Shown: positions 8,854-18,808, numbered from the stretch's first letter. The stretch: 64,000 nucleotides of DNA from Microbulbifer rhizosphaerae (GCF_014191725.1 NZ_JACHWZ010000012.1:62001-126000), one strand, 5' to 3'. The notes: a model not told the origin generated them from the letters alone. Numbers and translations are program-made.

Positions 8854-10065
8854 TCAGGAACTCCGGTCGGTTTCGGTAGCCTCACCCTGCCGCAGGGTAA
8901 GGAGAGTGATATCGTCCGGCAGAGCCTCGAAAGAGCCCACATGCAGGGCGGTACACAGGCTGTCCAGATCACCGCCGCTCCGGTCGATCGCCTGCAGAAG
9001 CTTGTCCTCGCGCTCGAGTAGGTCGGCACCTTCGATCAACTCCAGTACACCATCAGAACAGGCCACCAGACGCCAGTTCTCAGGCAGGCTGGCGCACAGC
9101 ACCTGCCAGTCGCCCTGTTCGAACAGCCCGAGCGGGCGGCCCTTACCGGGCAACCACTCGGCGCCTGCGGCAGTCACTATCACCGGCATGGGCACTTGGC
9201 CTGCCACCGCATAGTGCAACTTCCGTGCGCGGCAGTCGACCGCTCCCACGAACATGCTGGCGTGCTTGTCCAGGCGGGTGGACAGCAGTTCTCTGTTGAT
9301 CATGCTGAGGACGTCCAGCAGGTCCTGATCGAGGGTATCCAACTGAGAGAATAGTGGGCGCTCCCGCAGGAGGTGCATGATGCTGTGCTTGATCAGCGCG
9401 GTGACCAGCGCGGAAGAGACCCCGTGGCCGGACACATCCACCAGGTAAAAGGCCACGAAACGCTCGCCGAACAGCCCGTAATCGACGAAATCTCCGCTCA
9501 GGTAGAGGGAGGGAAACAGCCGGAAAGCGGCCTCAATATTCCCCGGGTAGCGATAGGGGGTACGCGGCAGCAGATGCTGCTGTAGCAGGCGCCCCGCCTG
9601 CTGGTCCCGCTGCAGCACTTCCACATGCTCGCGCAGTTCGCGATTGCGCCGCTCCAGCTCCTCCCGATATTCGACGTTCTGCTGCGCCAGGGTATCCGCG
9701 TGGGTGATGCGGCAGATCGCATGGTCGAGCGCTCCCACGTTCTCCAAGGGTTTGAGCAGGTAGTCGCTGGCCCCCAGACGCAGGGCCTGCACCACGTCTT
9801 TCACCTCGCTGTTGGACGCCAGCACTACCACCGGCGTTTCCGGGGATAGCTGCTTGATCTGGCGCAACACTTCCAGGCCGCTCATATCCGGCAGATGCAG
9901 ATCGGTGATCACCAGTTCGAACAGGCGCGGGGCAAACTGACCGAGGGCTTCGCCACCATTCTGCGCAATGGTCACCGCAAATCCCAGACGCGCCAGAGCG
10001 CGCCGCACGAAGTCGCGCGACGGCTCGTCGGCGTCGATCAGTAGCAGTGTCCGGCGGCCAGCCAC
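8854..10065 (-). CDS. Response regulator with PP2C/SpoIIE phosphatase output (RssB-like)
   Basis: Residues 1-125 are a receiver domain with phospho-acceptor Asp55 in VITDLHLPDMSG and the conserved K in YLLKPLENV. A coiled-coil linker (RRNRELREHVEVLQRDQQAG) leads to a SpoIIE-type phosphatase with SGDFVDYGLF, VDVSGHG, GAVDCRARKLHYAVAGQ and PDDITLLTL. It should dephosphorylate the STAS protein encoded downstream and so release or capture an anti-sigma factor. The C-terminal phosphatase distinguishes it from enterobacterial RssB. The gap to the STAS gene is 172 bp, so a second promoter is possible. Confidence 0.9.
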   Translation of the reverse strand: MAGRRTLLLIDADEPSRDFVRRALARLGFAVTIAQNGGEALGQFAPRLFELVITDLHLPDMSGLEVLRQIKQLSPETPVVVLASNSEVKDVVQALRLGASDYLLKPLENVGALDHAICRITHADTLAQQNVEYREELERRNRELREHVEVLQRDQQAGRLLQQHLLPRTPYRYPGNIEAAFRLFPSLYLSGDFVDYGLFGERFVAFYLVDVSGHGVSSALVTALIKHSIMHLLRERPLFSQLDTLDQDLLDVLSMINRELLSTRLDKHASMFVGAVDCRARKLHYAVAGQVPMPVIVTAAGAEWLPGKGRPLGLFEQGDWQVLCASLPENWRLVACSDGVLELIEGADLLEREDKLLQAIDRSGGDLDSLCTALHVGSFEALPDDITLLTLRQGEATETDRSS

Positions 10066-10101
10066 GGGGCGGCTCGGGAAGGCAGTGCCAGCGGGAAGGG
10101 G

Positions 10102-11019
10102 TCAGAATTCGTAGTCGTCATCGAGATCGCCGCCGAAGTCATCCTCCAGCTCACCGTCGTTGATCAGGTATTCGCGCCGCTGCAGGTAGGCATCGCGCAG
10201 CAATACGTAGCGGTCGCCCTGCAGCAGCATCTCGGCCTTGAGTAGACCGGCGCGCTTCTGAATCATGTCGGTAAAATAGAGGCTGTTGCGGGTGGCGGTG
10301 TGATCCACGTAGCTGATCGGATCTGTATAGTAATCCACCACTCTCGCCGGACCGTCCCGCAGGGTGGAGGGTCCGAACAGCGGCACCACCAGGTAAGGGC
10401 CAGACGGCATCCCCCAGGTGGCCAGGGTCTGGCCGAAGTCCTCGCCATCGCTGGGCTCCAGCCCGATGTGTTCAGCCACGTCGAACAACCCGGCGATACC
10501 GACGGTGGTATTGATCAGAAAACGTCCGGCGTCGTTACCCGCCTGTCCCCACTTCCACTGCAGGATGCTGTTGGTGGTATTGGTGACTTCGCGCAGGTTG
10601 CCGAAAAAGTTACTGACCCCGGCCTGCATGAAGATCGGCGTGATCTGGCGATAACTCACGGCCACCGGTTTGAGCACCCAGCGATCGGCGGTGTCGTTGA
10701 AGCGGAATACCGCGCGGTTGAAGCCCTCCCAGGGGTCCCGGTCCGCGGCCTCCTGCCCTTCCCCTTCGGCGAATTCTTCAGCGGGATCAAAGCCGTACTC
10801 GTCTTCCAGGCTGGAAGACCCGTCTTCACCATCTGAAGCCTCCGCGGCTCCCTCGGCAAAAGGATCCCCACCTTCGTCGGCGCCGGTGGACGCCGGTGCC
10901 GTGGTGGAAGCCTCCGGCTCCACCTCCGCAAAGGGGTCCTCCGCTGCCCGTGCCAACACCGGCATCGCAGCCAGGGTGGCGGCGAAAAACCAGGGTGAAA
11001 TAACTGTGCGTCCTAGCAA
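10102..11019 (-). CDS. mlaA: MlaA/VacJ outer-membrane phospholipid-transport protein, non-lipidated form
   Basis: MlaA removes mislocalised phospholipids from the outer leaflet of the outer membrane. The core is clear: DPWEGFNRAVFRFNDTADRW, PVAVSYRQITP, NFFGNLREVTNTTNSILQ, GRFLINTTVGIAGLFDVA, FGQTLATWGMPSGPYLVVPLFGPST. TTG 11019 is the likely start because AGAGAGGAGC precedes it and it gives a compact signal peptide ending in ARA. An upstream in-frame ATG at 11082 would add 21 unlikely residues. No lipobox cysteine is present, unlike E. coli MlaA, and a 60-residue acidic linker follows the signal peptide. It precedes the rssB-like gene. Confidence 0.9.
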   Translation of the reverse strand: MLGRTVISPWFFAATLAAMPVLARAAEDPFAEVEPEASTTAPASTGADEGGDPFAEGAAEASDGEDGSSSLEDEYGFDPAEEFAEGEGQEAADRDPWEGFNRAVFRFNDTADRWVLKPVAVSYRQITPIFMQAGVSNFFGNLREVTNTTNSILQWKWGQAGNDAGRFLINTTVGIAGLFDVAEHIGLEPSDGEDFGQTLATWGMPSGPYLVVPLFGPSTLRDGPARVVDYYTDPISYVDHTATRNSLYFTDMIQKRAGLLKAEMLLQGDRYVLLRDAYLQRREYLINDGELEDDFGGDLDDDYEF

Positions 11020-11152
11020 AGCCCAGCTCCTCTCTTTCTCTGCCTTTATCTTGGCAGGGATTCTAACGCCCCCAGGAACCATAAACTACCCTCGCCAGCA
11101 TAGCATTCGATGGCAAAATTCGATCGAATTGATCGAAACAGTGACGATATTG

Positions 11153-11926
11153 TCAGACTTTGAGCCCGGCGAGAATATCCAGACGCAACAGCCTTTCCAG
11201 CAGTTCCCGCCCGAACTCCAGCAACGCGGCGGTATCCGGGTGGCGCATTTCCGCCGCCAGGGTCTCCAGCAATTGCCGTCCGCAATGTTCTCCCTCTCCC
11301 GCCAATTGCAGCAGCCGCGCGGTGACCCCGTTGGCCTCCATAAAGCCCACCTCGTCGGCGCGATCGCGATAAACCAGCAGGAATGTGGGGGATTGCGGTG
11401 GCTCCGGGGGTTGATAGGCGGGACCGATGCGATGCACGGGAAAGCGGTAACTGAGGCTCCATACCAGGGGGGAGACCACCGGAATCGACGCCAGCACGTC
11501 CCCGCTGCAGGCGAGCCCGACCGGAAATTCCTCTCCACTCACATCCAGCGCCAGCTCCACCCACTCATAGTGGGCCAGCTCCAGCAGGAAGGCAGGGTCC
11601 TCTTCCCTGTGTCCCCGCTCATTCTGCAGGTAGTGCAGAAACTCTTCGCTGATCTGCAGGAAATAGGGGCTCCGGGAGGCGTGGCAGCGCACGAAATCCC
11701 GCACCATCCGGTGCCAGGGCTCATCCGCATAGAGACTGCGCAGCACCGGAAAGCCGCCGCTGATGAAGGATTCGATATTGTTGTAGATCAGCTCGCGGTA
11801 GATCCCCATGCGCCGGTCTTCCACAGACGGCGGCGCGGCGCACTGGTCCGGCGCGCGCAGATGGGCGGCGAAACAGCGTTGCAGCTCCCCGAAAGCCGGC
11901 TCTGCGCTTCGATCAGCGGAGGGCAT
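11153..11926 (-). CDS. hvfC: HvfC/BufC partner protein (DUF2063) of the MNIO enzyme
   Basis: The 257-residue protein has the DUF2063 N-terminus: [14 protein letters not shown], then [29 protein letters not shown] and [24 protein letters not shown]. This family partners DUF692 oxidases and recruits the precursor peptide. Its start overlaps the 3' end of the MNIO gene by 14 bp, so the pair is translationally coupled. Confidence 0.9.
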   Translation of the reverse strand: MPSADRSAEPAFGELQRCFAAHLRAPDQCAAPPSVEDRRMGIYRELIYNNIESFISGGFPVLRSLYADEPWHRMVRDFVRCHASRSPYFLQISEEFLHYLQNERGHREEDPAFLLELAHYEWVELALDVSGEEFPVGLACSGDVLASIPVVSPLVWSLSYRFPVHRIGPAYQPPEPPQSPTFLLVYRDRADEVGFMEANGVTARLLQLAGEGEHCGRQLLETLAAEMRHPDTAALLEFGRELLERLLRLDILAGLKV

Positions 11927-12767
11927 GGAGGGGCTCCGCGACGGTATTCGCCTGCCGCTGCCTGATGAGTCTCACCTCTTCGAGCAGTTCCGGCAGCGGG
12001 GGGATATTGAAATCCCGCTCCAGCAGGGTGGGTATGGGGCCAAAGTTCTCGTAGGCCCGCTCCAGCAGCTGCCACACGGGATCGATCACCGGCGCGCCAT
12101 GGGTGTCCACTTTCAAATCATCCGCCTCATCGAAGTGACCGGCGACATGGGCGTATCGGATGCGCTCCGCCGGCAGGCCGTACAGGAAGTCCAGCGGGTC
12201 GTAGCGATGGTTGATAGAGTTGACATAGATATTGTTCACATCCAGCAACAGGTCGCAGTCCGCCTCTTCCAGCACCGCATTGAGAAATTCCAGCTCGCTC
12301 ATTTCCCTCTCCCCTTCCACCCTGGGCGCGGCGTAGTAGGAAACGTTTTCCATGGCGATGCGCTGCTCCAGCACGTCCTGCACCTGGCGGATGCGCCCGG
12401 CCACGTAGTGCACCGCCTCGCCGGTGAACGGAATGGGCAACAGGTCGTAGAGGTGTCCGTGGTCGGAGCAGTAGCTCAGGTGTTCGCTGTAGCAACGGAT
12501 ATTGTGTTGGCGGATAAACTGTCTGACCGATTTCACCAGCTCCAGATCCAGCGCCGCCGGCGAGCCGATAGACAGGGACAGCCCGTGAATCACGAAAGGA
12601 AAACGCTCGGTGTAATCGCGAAACCAGCGCCCGAACCGTCCGCCCACACCGATCCAGTTTTCCGGCGCCACTTCCAGAAAATCCACCGCCCCGGGCAACA
12701 GCTCCTCGCCCATCATGGAGCGGCGCAGCCCCAGGCCGGCGCCCTCTACCGGGTAGTTTCTATTCAT
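11913..12767 (-). CDS. hvfB: HvfB multinuclear non-heme iron oxidase (MNIO, DUF692)
   Basis: A TIM-barrel oxidase that modifies cysteines in the HvfA precursor. All the family landmarks are visible: [80 protein letters not shown] and [10 protein letters not shown]. The His, Glu and Asp positions that bind iron are all present. By analogy with Haemophilus HvfB it should convert the Cys of EGKCG motifs to oxazolone/thioamide groups for copper binding. It lies 56 bp downstream of hvfA. Confidence 0.93.
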   Translation of the reverse strand: MNRNYPVEGAGLGLRRSMMGEELLPGAVDFLEVAPENWIGVGGRFGRWFRDYTERFPFVIHGLSLSIGSPAALDLELVKSVRQFIRQHNIRCYSEHLSYCSDHGHLYDLLPIPFTGEAVHYVAGRIRQVQDVLEQRIAMENVSYYAAPRVEGEREMSELEFLNAVLEEADCDLLLDVNNIYVNSINHRYDPLDFLYGLPAERIRYAHVAGHFDEADDLKVDTHGAPVIDPVWQLLERAYENFGPIPTLLERDFNIPPLPELLEEVRLIRQRQANTVAEPLHALR

Positions 12768-12823
12768 AAGCGCGACTCCCGTTGCGGACGGAGCTCCGAA
12801 GAGCCCCGCCGCGGGATGCGGCC

Positions 12824-13135
12824 TCAGGCGCTGGGGTCTTCTTTCTTACCCTCACCGCACTTGCCTTCGCCGCATTTGCCTTCCTGCTTCTTGCCTTCGC
12901 CGCATTTGCCTTCGCCGCACTTACCTTCTTTTTTCTTGCCTTCTCCGCACTTGCCTTCGCCACACTTACCCTCTTGGCCCTTGTCGTCCATCATGGCGAG
13001 GTTGTAGCCGGAGGACAGCTCTTCCGCGGCAAAGGGGTTAGCGCTGCTGTCGGCGGACACACTTACGGAAGCGGATGCGAGGAAAGCCGCACCGACGGCC
13101 GCCGCCAAGGGGGAAAGATTCTTCTTGTTGCTCAT
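12824..13135 (-). CDS. hvfA: HvfA copper-binding RiPP precursor with six EGKCG motifs
   Basis: The 103-residue precursor has a Sec signal peptide (about residues 1-28, ending SVSVSA) and a short spacer. The tail is made of three paired units of [14 protein letters not shown], giving six EGKCG motifs and no other cysteine. It is the substrate of the MNIO encoded downstream, and the modified peptide is expected to sequester copper in the periplasm. The start ATG 13135 follows an AGGAGA site. No DoxX-type hvfD gene is present next to it, because mlaA follows hvfC. Confidence 0.93.
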   Translation of the reverse strand: MSNKKNLSPLAAAVGAAFLASASVSVSADSSANPFAAEELSSGYNLAMMDDKGQEGKCGEGKCGEGKKKEGKCGEGKCGEGKKQEGKCGEGKCGEGKKEDPSA

Positions 13136-13348
13136 AACGATTCTCCTGAGGTAGTAACCCTATCGAAAAACACGCCCGACGGCGCTAAAAATCGCCGTCC
13201 CGCGCAGTATACCGACTTTGCGAAGACGACAGTTGCGAATCCGACAGAGCCATGGCCAGAGGGTTTCGGCCGCCTGCCCGGTTATGTGAACTCTGTCTTG
13301 CTGTTAGTCGCCGGAATAAACGGATTCTTACAGAAAGACACAATATTT

Positions 13349-16300
13349 TCAGCCGAGGGGCGCGGCCTGCTCGATTTCCGACCACAGTTTGCCCAGGCGT
13401 TTGCCGGAGACCGGCATTAGGGTCTTCAGGGACTGGGCGAAGAGGGAGATGCGGAACTCCTCCAGCAACCACCGGTACTGCACCAGTTGCGGTTCCGCTG
13501 CCAGCGCCCGCGGGGAGTGGCGCTCAACCAGGGCCAGGTAGGGCTCTGCGGATTTGTAGTATTCCGCCTGCAGGCGGCGATCGCGGTTGGGGTCCAGCGC
13601 GGCCTTTTCCAGGCGCAGCTCGATGCCCTTGAGGTAGCGCCCGTATTGGCGCAGCCATTCCAGCGGAGTATCGAACAGGCAACCGCGATAGAAAAGACCA
13701 TTCAACTGCTGCTGGATATCCCCCACCGCCATGGCGACGGCGAGGTTCTTCAACTGCTTGATCTGTTTGCGCAGGGGGACCAGCTGCCCCAAGGCCTTGG
13801 TCAGCAGCTCCGCAATCTCCTGGGCCACGGATATCAGATCGACACTTTTCTCCAGCGCGCGCAGGAATTCCCCTTCGCTGCGCGGCCAGTTTTCATCCGC
13901 CCAGAACAGCTCCCGCGCGGCAGCCAGCAGGATATCGTCCGCGACCTCTTCGCGGCGGCCCAGGTCCGCGGCGGAGAGCCCCAACTCTTTGCCGCGCAGC
14001 AGTTCCTTGCGCAGGTATTTCACCGGTTCCGGCAGGTGCAGCAAGGCCAAGCGGCAAATACCGGCTCGGGAAAGGCGCCGCGCCTCCCCCGGGGTGTCGA
14101 GCAGTTTCAGCGATACGCTGTCTTTCCCCTCCACCAGGGCCGGGTAGGCGCGCACCTTGAGGGTACCCTGCTGCAGGGTGTGAGTCTGCGGCAGGTCGCC
14201 GAAATCCCAGCGGGTAATGCCGTCGCGTTCGAAGTCGTCCCCGGCACTGGCCAGTTCCTTTTGTACCCGGTCTTTATAGCGGGCCTGCAGTTCACCCAGG
14301 TTGCGGCCCTGGTCGAGCAGCTCGCCCTCCTCGTCCAATACCTGGATATTGAAACGGTAGAAATCCTCAAGTGACTGCTCGGCGGATTCCCAGGCGGAGT
14401 CCGGCAGCTGCTGCGCGGTCTGCCGATGCAATTCCTTCGCCAGGCTCTGCCACAGTGGCGTATTGTCCGGCTGCAGCTTCGGCAGCGCCCGATCCACCGC
14501 CGCCGGTACCGGTACGAAAACCTTGCGCCACTGTTTGGGCAGCGTCTTGACCAGGGCGATGCACTTGTCGCGCAGCAGCCCCGGCACCAGCCAGGACAGG
14601 CGCGCCGCGGGCACCTGATGCAGCGCACCCACCGGTACATGAATACTCACGCCATCGGCGGCGCTACCCGGTTCGAAGTGATAGCTGAGCGGGTATTCGA
14701 TACCGCCCGCCACCAGCGTATCGGGAAACTGCGCCTCGCCCACATGGGTGGCGGTGTGCTGCATCAGCAGTTCCCGGGGGACGAACAATAGCTGTGGATC
14801 TTTTTCCTCAGCCTGTTTACGCCAGCGCTCGAAGCCCGCCAGGTTGACGATATCCTGTGGAAGCCGCTCGTCGAAGAACTGGTAGATCACTTGGTCGTCC
14901 ACCAGGATATCCCGGCGGCGCGACTTGGCCTCCAAGTCTTCCAGCTCCCGCAATAACTCGCCGTAGTGGTGAAAGAATTTTCCTTTGCCTCGGTACTTCT
15001 GCTCCACCAACGCCTCGCGGATAAAAACTTCGCGCGCGGTCTGCGGGTCCAGCTTGCCGTAGTGAATGCGGCGTTTCTCCACCAGTAACAGGCCGTAGAG
15101 GGATATCTTCTCGTAGGCCATCACCTGGCCCTTGCGCGCGTCGTAGTGGGGCTCAGAGTAATTGCGCTTCACCAGGTGTTCCGCGACGGCCAGCACCCAC
15201 TCCGGTTCTATCTTCGCCACCGTGTGCGCGAACAGCCGGCTGGTCTCCAGCAACTGTGCCGTCACCACCCAGCGCGGCGGTTTCTTGAACTGGCCGGAGC
15301 CGGGAAAGATATGGAAGCGGCGGTTGCGGCAGCCGATGAATTCCTTGTTTTCGTCGCGCACGCCGATATTGCCCAGCAGGCCGGGCAGTATCGCACTGTG
15401 TATCGATTGATAGTCCGCAGGCTCATGGTTTTCGCGCAGTTTCAGCTCCCGGCAGGCCACGCGCAGTTGGTGGTGGATGTCCCGCCACTCGCGCATGCGC
15501 TGCCAGGACAGGAAATTTTTCTGGCACCACTTGCGCAGCTGGTTCTGGCTCAATTCCTGGCGCTGGGTTTCAAATGCATCCCACAATTGCACCAGGGAGA
15601 GAAAATCCGACTGCTCGTGCTGCCACTGTTTGTGCTTTTCGTCCGCTGCCTGGCGCTTTTCCGCCGGGCGCTCGCGGGGGTCCTGCACTGCCATTGCACT
15701 GACGATCACCAGCAGCTCGCGCAGGCTGCCGTTTTCACCGGCGGCCAGCAGCATACGGCCGAGGCGCGGGTCCAGCGGCAGTCGCGAGAGGGCGCGACCC
15801 GGGGGAGTCACCCGCCCGCGGTCGTCCACTGCATGCAGTTCCTGCAGTAATTTGTAGCCGTCGTTGATCAGCCGCTGGTCCGGCGGGTCCACGAAGGGGA
15901 AGTCGCGGATATCGCCGATTTTCAGTTGCAGCATCTGCAGAATCACCGCGGCCAAATTGGTGCGCAGGATTTCCGCATCAGTAAATTCCGGCCGCTTTAG
16001 GAAATCGTCCTCCTCGTAGAGGCGCACGCAGACACCGGCACTGACCCGACCGCAGCGACCGGCGCGCTGGTTGGCGCTGGCCTGGGAGATGGCCTCCACC
16101 GGCAGCCGCTGGATTTTGCTGCGGTAGCTGTAGCGGCTAATGCGCGCGGTGCCGGGGTCGATCACATAGCGGATGCCGGGCACGGTAATGGAGGTCTCCG
16201 CCACGTTGGTGGCGAGGACGATGCGCCGGCCGCGGTGGCCGTGAAACACCTTGTTCTGCTCCGCCAGGCTCAGGCGGGCGTAGAGTGGCAGTATTTCCAG

Positions 16301-17275
16301 TTGCGGAAGCTGTGCGTCCCTCAGCACCTTGTGGCACTCGCGAATTTCCCGCTCGCCGCTCATAAACACCAGGATATCGCCACCGGCGTGCCGGCCACCG
16401 GGGTGCCGGCCACCACTCCTGCCGCTGGACTTCTCCTCGTGCAGCAGTTCCTCCACAGCGGCGAGCACCTGTTCGTTGAGATCCTGGTCGCGGTCCGCCG
16501 GCGGACGGTAATGGATATCCACCGGATAGGTGCGCCCGGAGACCTCGATCACCGGTGCGTCGCCGAAATGTTGGGAAAATTTTTCCAGGTCGATGGTGGC
16601 GGAAGTGATGATCAGCTTGAGGTCCGGGCGCTTGGGCAGAAGGGTTTTCAGGTAGCCCAGCAGGAAGTCGATATTGAGGCTGCGTTCGTGGGCCTCGTCG
16701 ATGATCAGCGTGTCGTATTTGTTCAACAGCGGGTCGCGCTGGATTTCCGCCAGCAGTATGCCGTCGGTCATCAGCTTGATATGGGTGTGCTCGGTGCTCT
16801 GATCGGTAAAACGCACCTGGTAGCCCACCGACTGCCCCAGTGGCTGCCCCAGCTCCTCGGCGATGCGATTGGCGACGGTGCGCGCGGCGATGCGGCGCGG
16901 CTGGGTGTGGCCTATCTGGCCGAAAATACCACGGCCCAGCTCCAGGCAGATCTTGGGCAACTGAGTGGTCTTGCCGGAGCCTGTCTCACCAGCCACCACC
17001 ACCACTTGGTGATAGGCGATCAGTTCAGCGATCTCGGCCCGCCGCGCCACCACCGGCAGGTCTTCCGGCCAGCGCGCTACCGGCAGTTTCCGCCGCCGCT
17101 CCTCCGCCAGCGCCCGCGAGGCCTGCAGCTGCTCCTCCAGTTGGGCGAGCATCCGGTCCGCCGGCTTGCCCTCTTTCAGACGCCGGCGTACGGCGTCGAG
17201 GGTTTTGCGCAGGCGCTGGCGGTCCCTCCCCATACATTGGGGGATCTGCTCTGCCAGGGAATCAACTTCACTCAT
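13349..17275 (-). CDS. hrpA: ATP-dependent RNA helicase HrpA (DEAH box)
   Basis: Full-length (1308 residues) HrpA, the large DEAH-box RNA helicase linked in E. coli to mRNA processing and rescue of collided ribosomes. Walker A GETGSGKTTQ at residues 96-105, DEAHERS, SATIDLEKF, TNVAETSITVPGI and QRAGRCGR are all present, followed by the HA2 and OB domains and the long C-terminal DUF3418 region. ATG 17275 is preceded by no strong Shine-Dalgarno, but the N-terminus aligns with the family. The gene is monocistronic, and a 213-bp gap separates it from hvfA downstream. Confidence 0.96.
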   Translation of the reverse strand: MSEVDSLAEQIPQCMGRDRQRLRKTLDAVRRRLKEGKPADRMLAQLEEQLQASRALAEERRRKLPVARWPEDLPVVARRAEIAELIAYHQVVVVAGETGSGKTTQLPKICLELGRGIFGQIGHTQPRRIAARTVANRIAEELGQPLGQSVGYQVRFTDQSTEHTHIKLMTDGILLAEIQRDPLLNKYDTLIIDEAHERSLNIDFLLGYLKTLLPKRPDLKLIITSATIDLEKFSQHFGDAPVIEVSGRTYPVDIHYRPPADRDQDLNEQVLAAVEELLHEEKSSGRSGGRHPGGRHAGGDILVFMSGEREIRECHKVLRDAQLPQLEILPLYARLSLAEQNKVFHGHRGRRIVLATNVAETSITVPGIRYVIDPGTARISRYSYRSKIQRLPVEAISQASANQRAGRCGRVSAGVCVRLYEEDDFLKRPEFTDAEILRTNLAAVILQMLQLKIGDIRDFPFVDPPDQRLINDGYKLLQELHAVDDRGRVTPPGRALSRLPLDPRLGRMLLAAGENGSLRELLVIVSAMAVQDPRERPAEKRQAADEKHKQWQHEQSDFLSLVQLWDAFETQRQELSQNQLRKWCQKNFLSWQRMREWRDIHHQLRVACRELKLRENHEPADYQSIHSAILPGLLGNIGVRDENKEFIGCRNRRFHIFPGSGQFKKPPRWVVTAQLLETSRLFAHTVAKIEPEWVLAVAEHLVKRNYSEPHYDARKGQVMAYEKISLYGLLLVEKRRIHYGKLDPQTAREVFIREALVEQKYRGKGKFFHHYGELLRELEDLEAKSRRRDILVDDQVIYQFFDERLPQDIVNLAGFERWRKQAEEKDPQLLFVPRELLMQHTATHVGEAQFPDTLVAGGIEYPLSYHFEPGSAADGVSIHVPVGALHQVPAARLSWLVPGLLRDKCIALVKTLPKQWRKVFVPVPAAVDRALPKLQPDNTPLWQSLAKELHRQTAQQLPDSAWESAEQSLEDFYRFNIQVLDEEGELLDQGRNLGELQARYKDRVQKELASAGDDFERDGITRWDFGDLPQTHTLQQGTLKVRAYPALVEGKDSVSLKLLDTPGEARRLSRAGICRLALLHLPEPVKYLRKELLRGKELGLSAADLGRREEVADDILLAAARELFWADENWPRSEGEFLRALEKSVDLISVAQEIAELLTKALGQLVPLRKQIKQLKNLAVAMAVGDIQQQLNGLFYRGCLFDTPLEWLRQYGRYLKGIELRLEKAALDPNRDRRLQAEYYKSAEPYLALVERHSPRALAAEPQLVQYRWLLEEFRISLFAQSLKTLMPVSGKRLGKLWSEIEQAAPLG

Positions 17276-17368
17276 CGGGCACCGAAAATCATCGAAAACG
17301 GCGGATTATAACAGCCGCTTGGCGCTGAACTATACTGAACTCGATAACGCCTTCCTCTAGTTTGTAGG

Positions 17369-17513
17369 TTGTAGGAGCGGCCGTTGGCCGCGATAAATTT
17401 GCCGAAAACAAATTTGCACAGCCCTGCGAGCCATAGGGTGTAGCAAGCCAGCGGCGGGCCTGCGGCCCGCAAGCCGAGCTGGAGCTCGGCGTCCCCGGGG
17501 GCCGCTCCTACAG
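17369..17513. repeat. Inverted REP pair (GTAGGAGCGGCC type)
   Basis: TTGTAGGAGCGGCC (17369-17382) and its inverted partner GGCCGCTCCTACA (17500-17512) bracket about 117 bp of GC-rich, partly self-complementary sequence. The GTAGGAGC core matches REP elements of pseudomonads and relatives. The right-hand unit stops a few bases before the surviving part of the POT-transporter relic, so the element may mark a rearrangement end point. Confidence 0.65.
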
Positions 17514-17517
17514 AAAG

Positions 17518-17982
17518 ATCGCGCTGTGGACGGTGGTCTTCTGGGCCGGTTTCGAGCAGGCCGCCGGCTCCATGAACCTGTTCGCGAAGTACAATACCGA
17601 CCTGATGATCGGCGGCTGGGAGATGCCCGCCAGCTGGCTGCAGATGGTCAACCCGCTGTTTATCATTATTCTCGCCCCGGTGATCGCCAGCATCTGGGTG
17701 GGCCTGATGATGGGGTTGTGGTTCGCGTTTATCGGCATAGCCAACAAGGGCGCGGCGGAAATCGGCAAGCTGGTGGGGGAAACCGGGCCCCTGGCCACTT
17801 TCGGCGGTGTGGCCGTGGCGGCAATAGGGGCTGGCATCTTGTTGTATTTCCTACGCGAGAAGCTGGTGGACTGGATGCACGGTGTGGAAGCAGTACACCT
17901 GAAGGTAGGGGATTCCACCAGGGAGGAAGTGGGCATCACCGCGGATCACGAGGGAATGCCGCCCCGCCACTTCAACCCTTAG
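17518..17982 (+). pseudogene. Peptide transporter (POT/PTR family) relic
   Basis: The reading frame begins without a start codon at IALWTVVFWAGFEQAAGSMNLFA and continues GWEMPASWLQMVNPLFIIILAPVIAS. These are the late transmembrane helices of proton-dependent oligopeptide transporters. At about 17700 the text jumps from IASIWVGL to MMGLWFAFIG, dropping the roughly 70-80 residues normally between these segments, then runs to the natural C-terminus. Most of the N-terminal two thirds is missing and replaced by REP sequence. The remainder overlaps the convergent phosphopantetheinyl transferase gene by 11 bp. It cannot encode a working transporter. Confidence 0.8.
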
Positions 17983-18790
17983 ACGCCAGGAAGTCAGGGA
18001 CCAAAGCAGACAGCTGATTTCCGGCCCATACAATGGTGATGACATACCCGGCTTGAAAATATACTTCAGCAGCCAGCTCCATACCCCGGGGAAAACAGTG
18101 ATGGAGTCCCTCCTCCAACTGCAACATCAAAATACCTCGGCCTAAATCCACTGAAGTGACTTTTGCAATTTCGAATCCGAAATATCTGCCCACCAAAGGA
18201 TAAAGCGCCTTAAAGAGGCTTTCCTTCGCAGAAAATACCGCTGTGAACACCTTTTCATACGCCGCACCACTTTCCTCCATCACCGTCCTCTCATGTCGAT
18301 CTATGATTTTTCTCTCTATATTGCGGATCACCTCGTTGCCAATCCAATCCTCCATATCCACACCGACATAGCGCAACCCGCGTTTTGAACCGACAGCACA
18401 AAAGGCCCTATCGGACGTATGGCTGATAGACCCCACAAAACCCGGTTTCCATTGAGGACATCTATTCTTAACGGAGGAAGAAAGGACAGAACTGAAATCA
18501 GGTCGCTCCCCCACCAAGCGAGAAAAACCCGTTTTTGCCGCAATTCTTCCCGCCAGAAATTCTGACTTTCTACCCGCCGCGGAATCTTTCAGCCATTCCG
18601 GGCAGTCGACTCCGAACAATTCAAACATGGCATCGCGGAAATTCTCGCGGGAAAAACGGACCTCAACCAATATGCCGGGAAAATCAACATCCTCAACTAC
18701 GGAGCGCTCCCCGACAAAGGCCGAGGGCGGCCCGCCCTCCGATAGCGGAAACAACTCTCTCAGGAAGGGATAAATGCTTTTATATTGCAC
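17972..18790 (-). CDS. 4'-phosphopantetheinyl transferase (EntD/Sfp superfamily)
   Basis: This enzyme transfers phosphopantetheine from CoA to the serine of a carrier protein, here most likely the ACP at 25062-25301. Motifs are RKSEFLAGRIAA (near residue 74), GSISHT (about 120), VGVDMED (metal-binding Asp and Glu) and FSAKESLFKALYP. EntD-type enzymes have this order. The start appears to be GTG 18790. It is the last gene of the biosynthetic operon, 18 bp after a small twin-arginine gene. A dedicated transferase supports a specialised carrier-protein pathway. Confidence 0.92.
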   Translation of the reverse strand: MQYKSIYPFLRELFPLSEGGPPSAFVGERSVVEDVDFPGILVEVRFSRENFRDAMFELFGVDCPEWLKDSAAGRKSEFLAGRIAAKTGFSRLVGERPDFSSVLSSSVKNRCPQWKPGFVGSISHTSDRAFCAVGSKRGLRYVGVDMEDWIGNEVIRNIERKIIDRHERTVMEESGAAYEKVFTAVFSAKESLFKALYPLVGRYFGFEIAKVTSVDLGRGILMLQLEEGLHHCFPRGMELAAEVYFQAGYVITIVWAGNQLSALVPDFLASKG

Positions 18791-18808
18791 CTGGCATTCT
18801 CAAAACGA

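Noticed and set aside
12782-13420. Plus-strand frame over hvfA rich in Leu/Phe/Ala
   Set aside because: It is the complement of the repeated EGKCG tail and the intergenic region. hvfA has an RBS and signal peptide on the other strand.
13349-17275. Several long plus-strand frames opposite hrpA
   Set aside because: HrpA is complete and motif-rich. Opposing frames have no recognisable domain.
17508-17939. Minus-strand frame opposite the peptide-transporter relic
   Set aside because: The plus strand carries clear POT transporter segments, so the antisense frame is a mirror.
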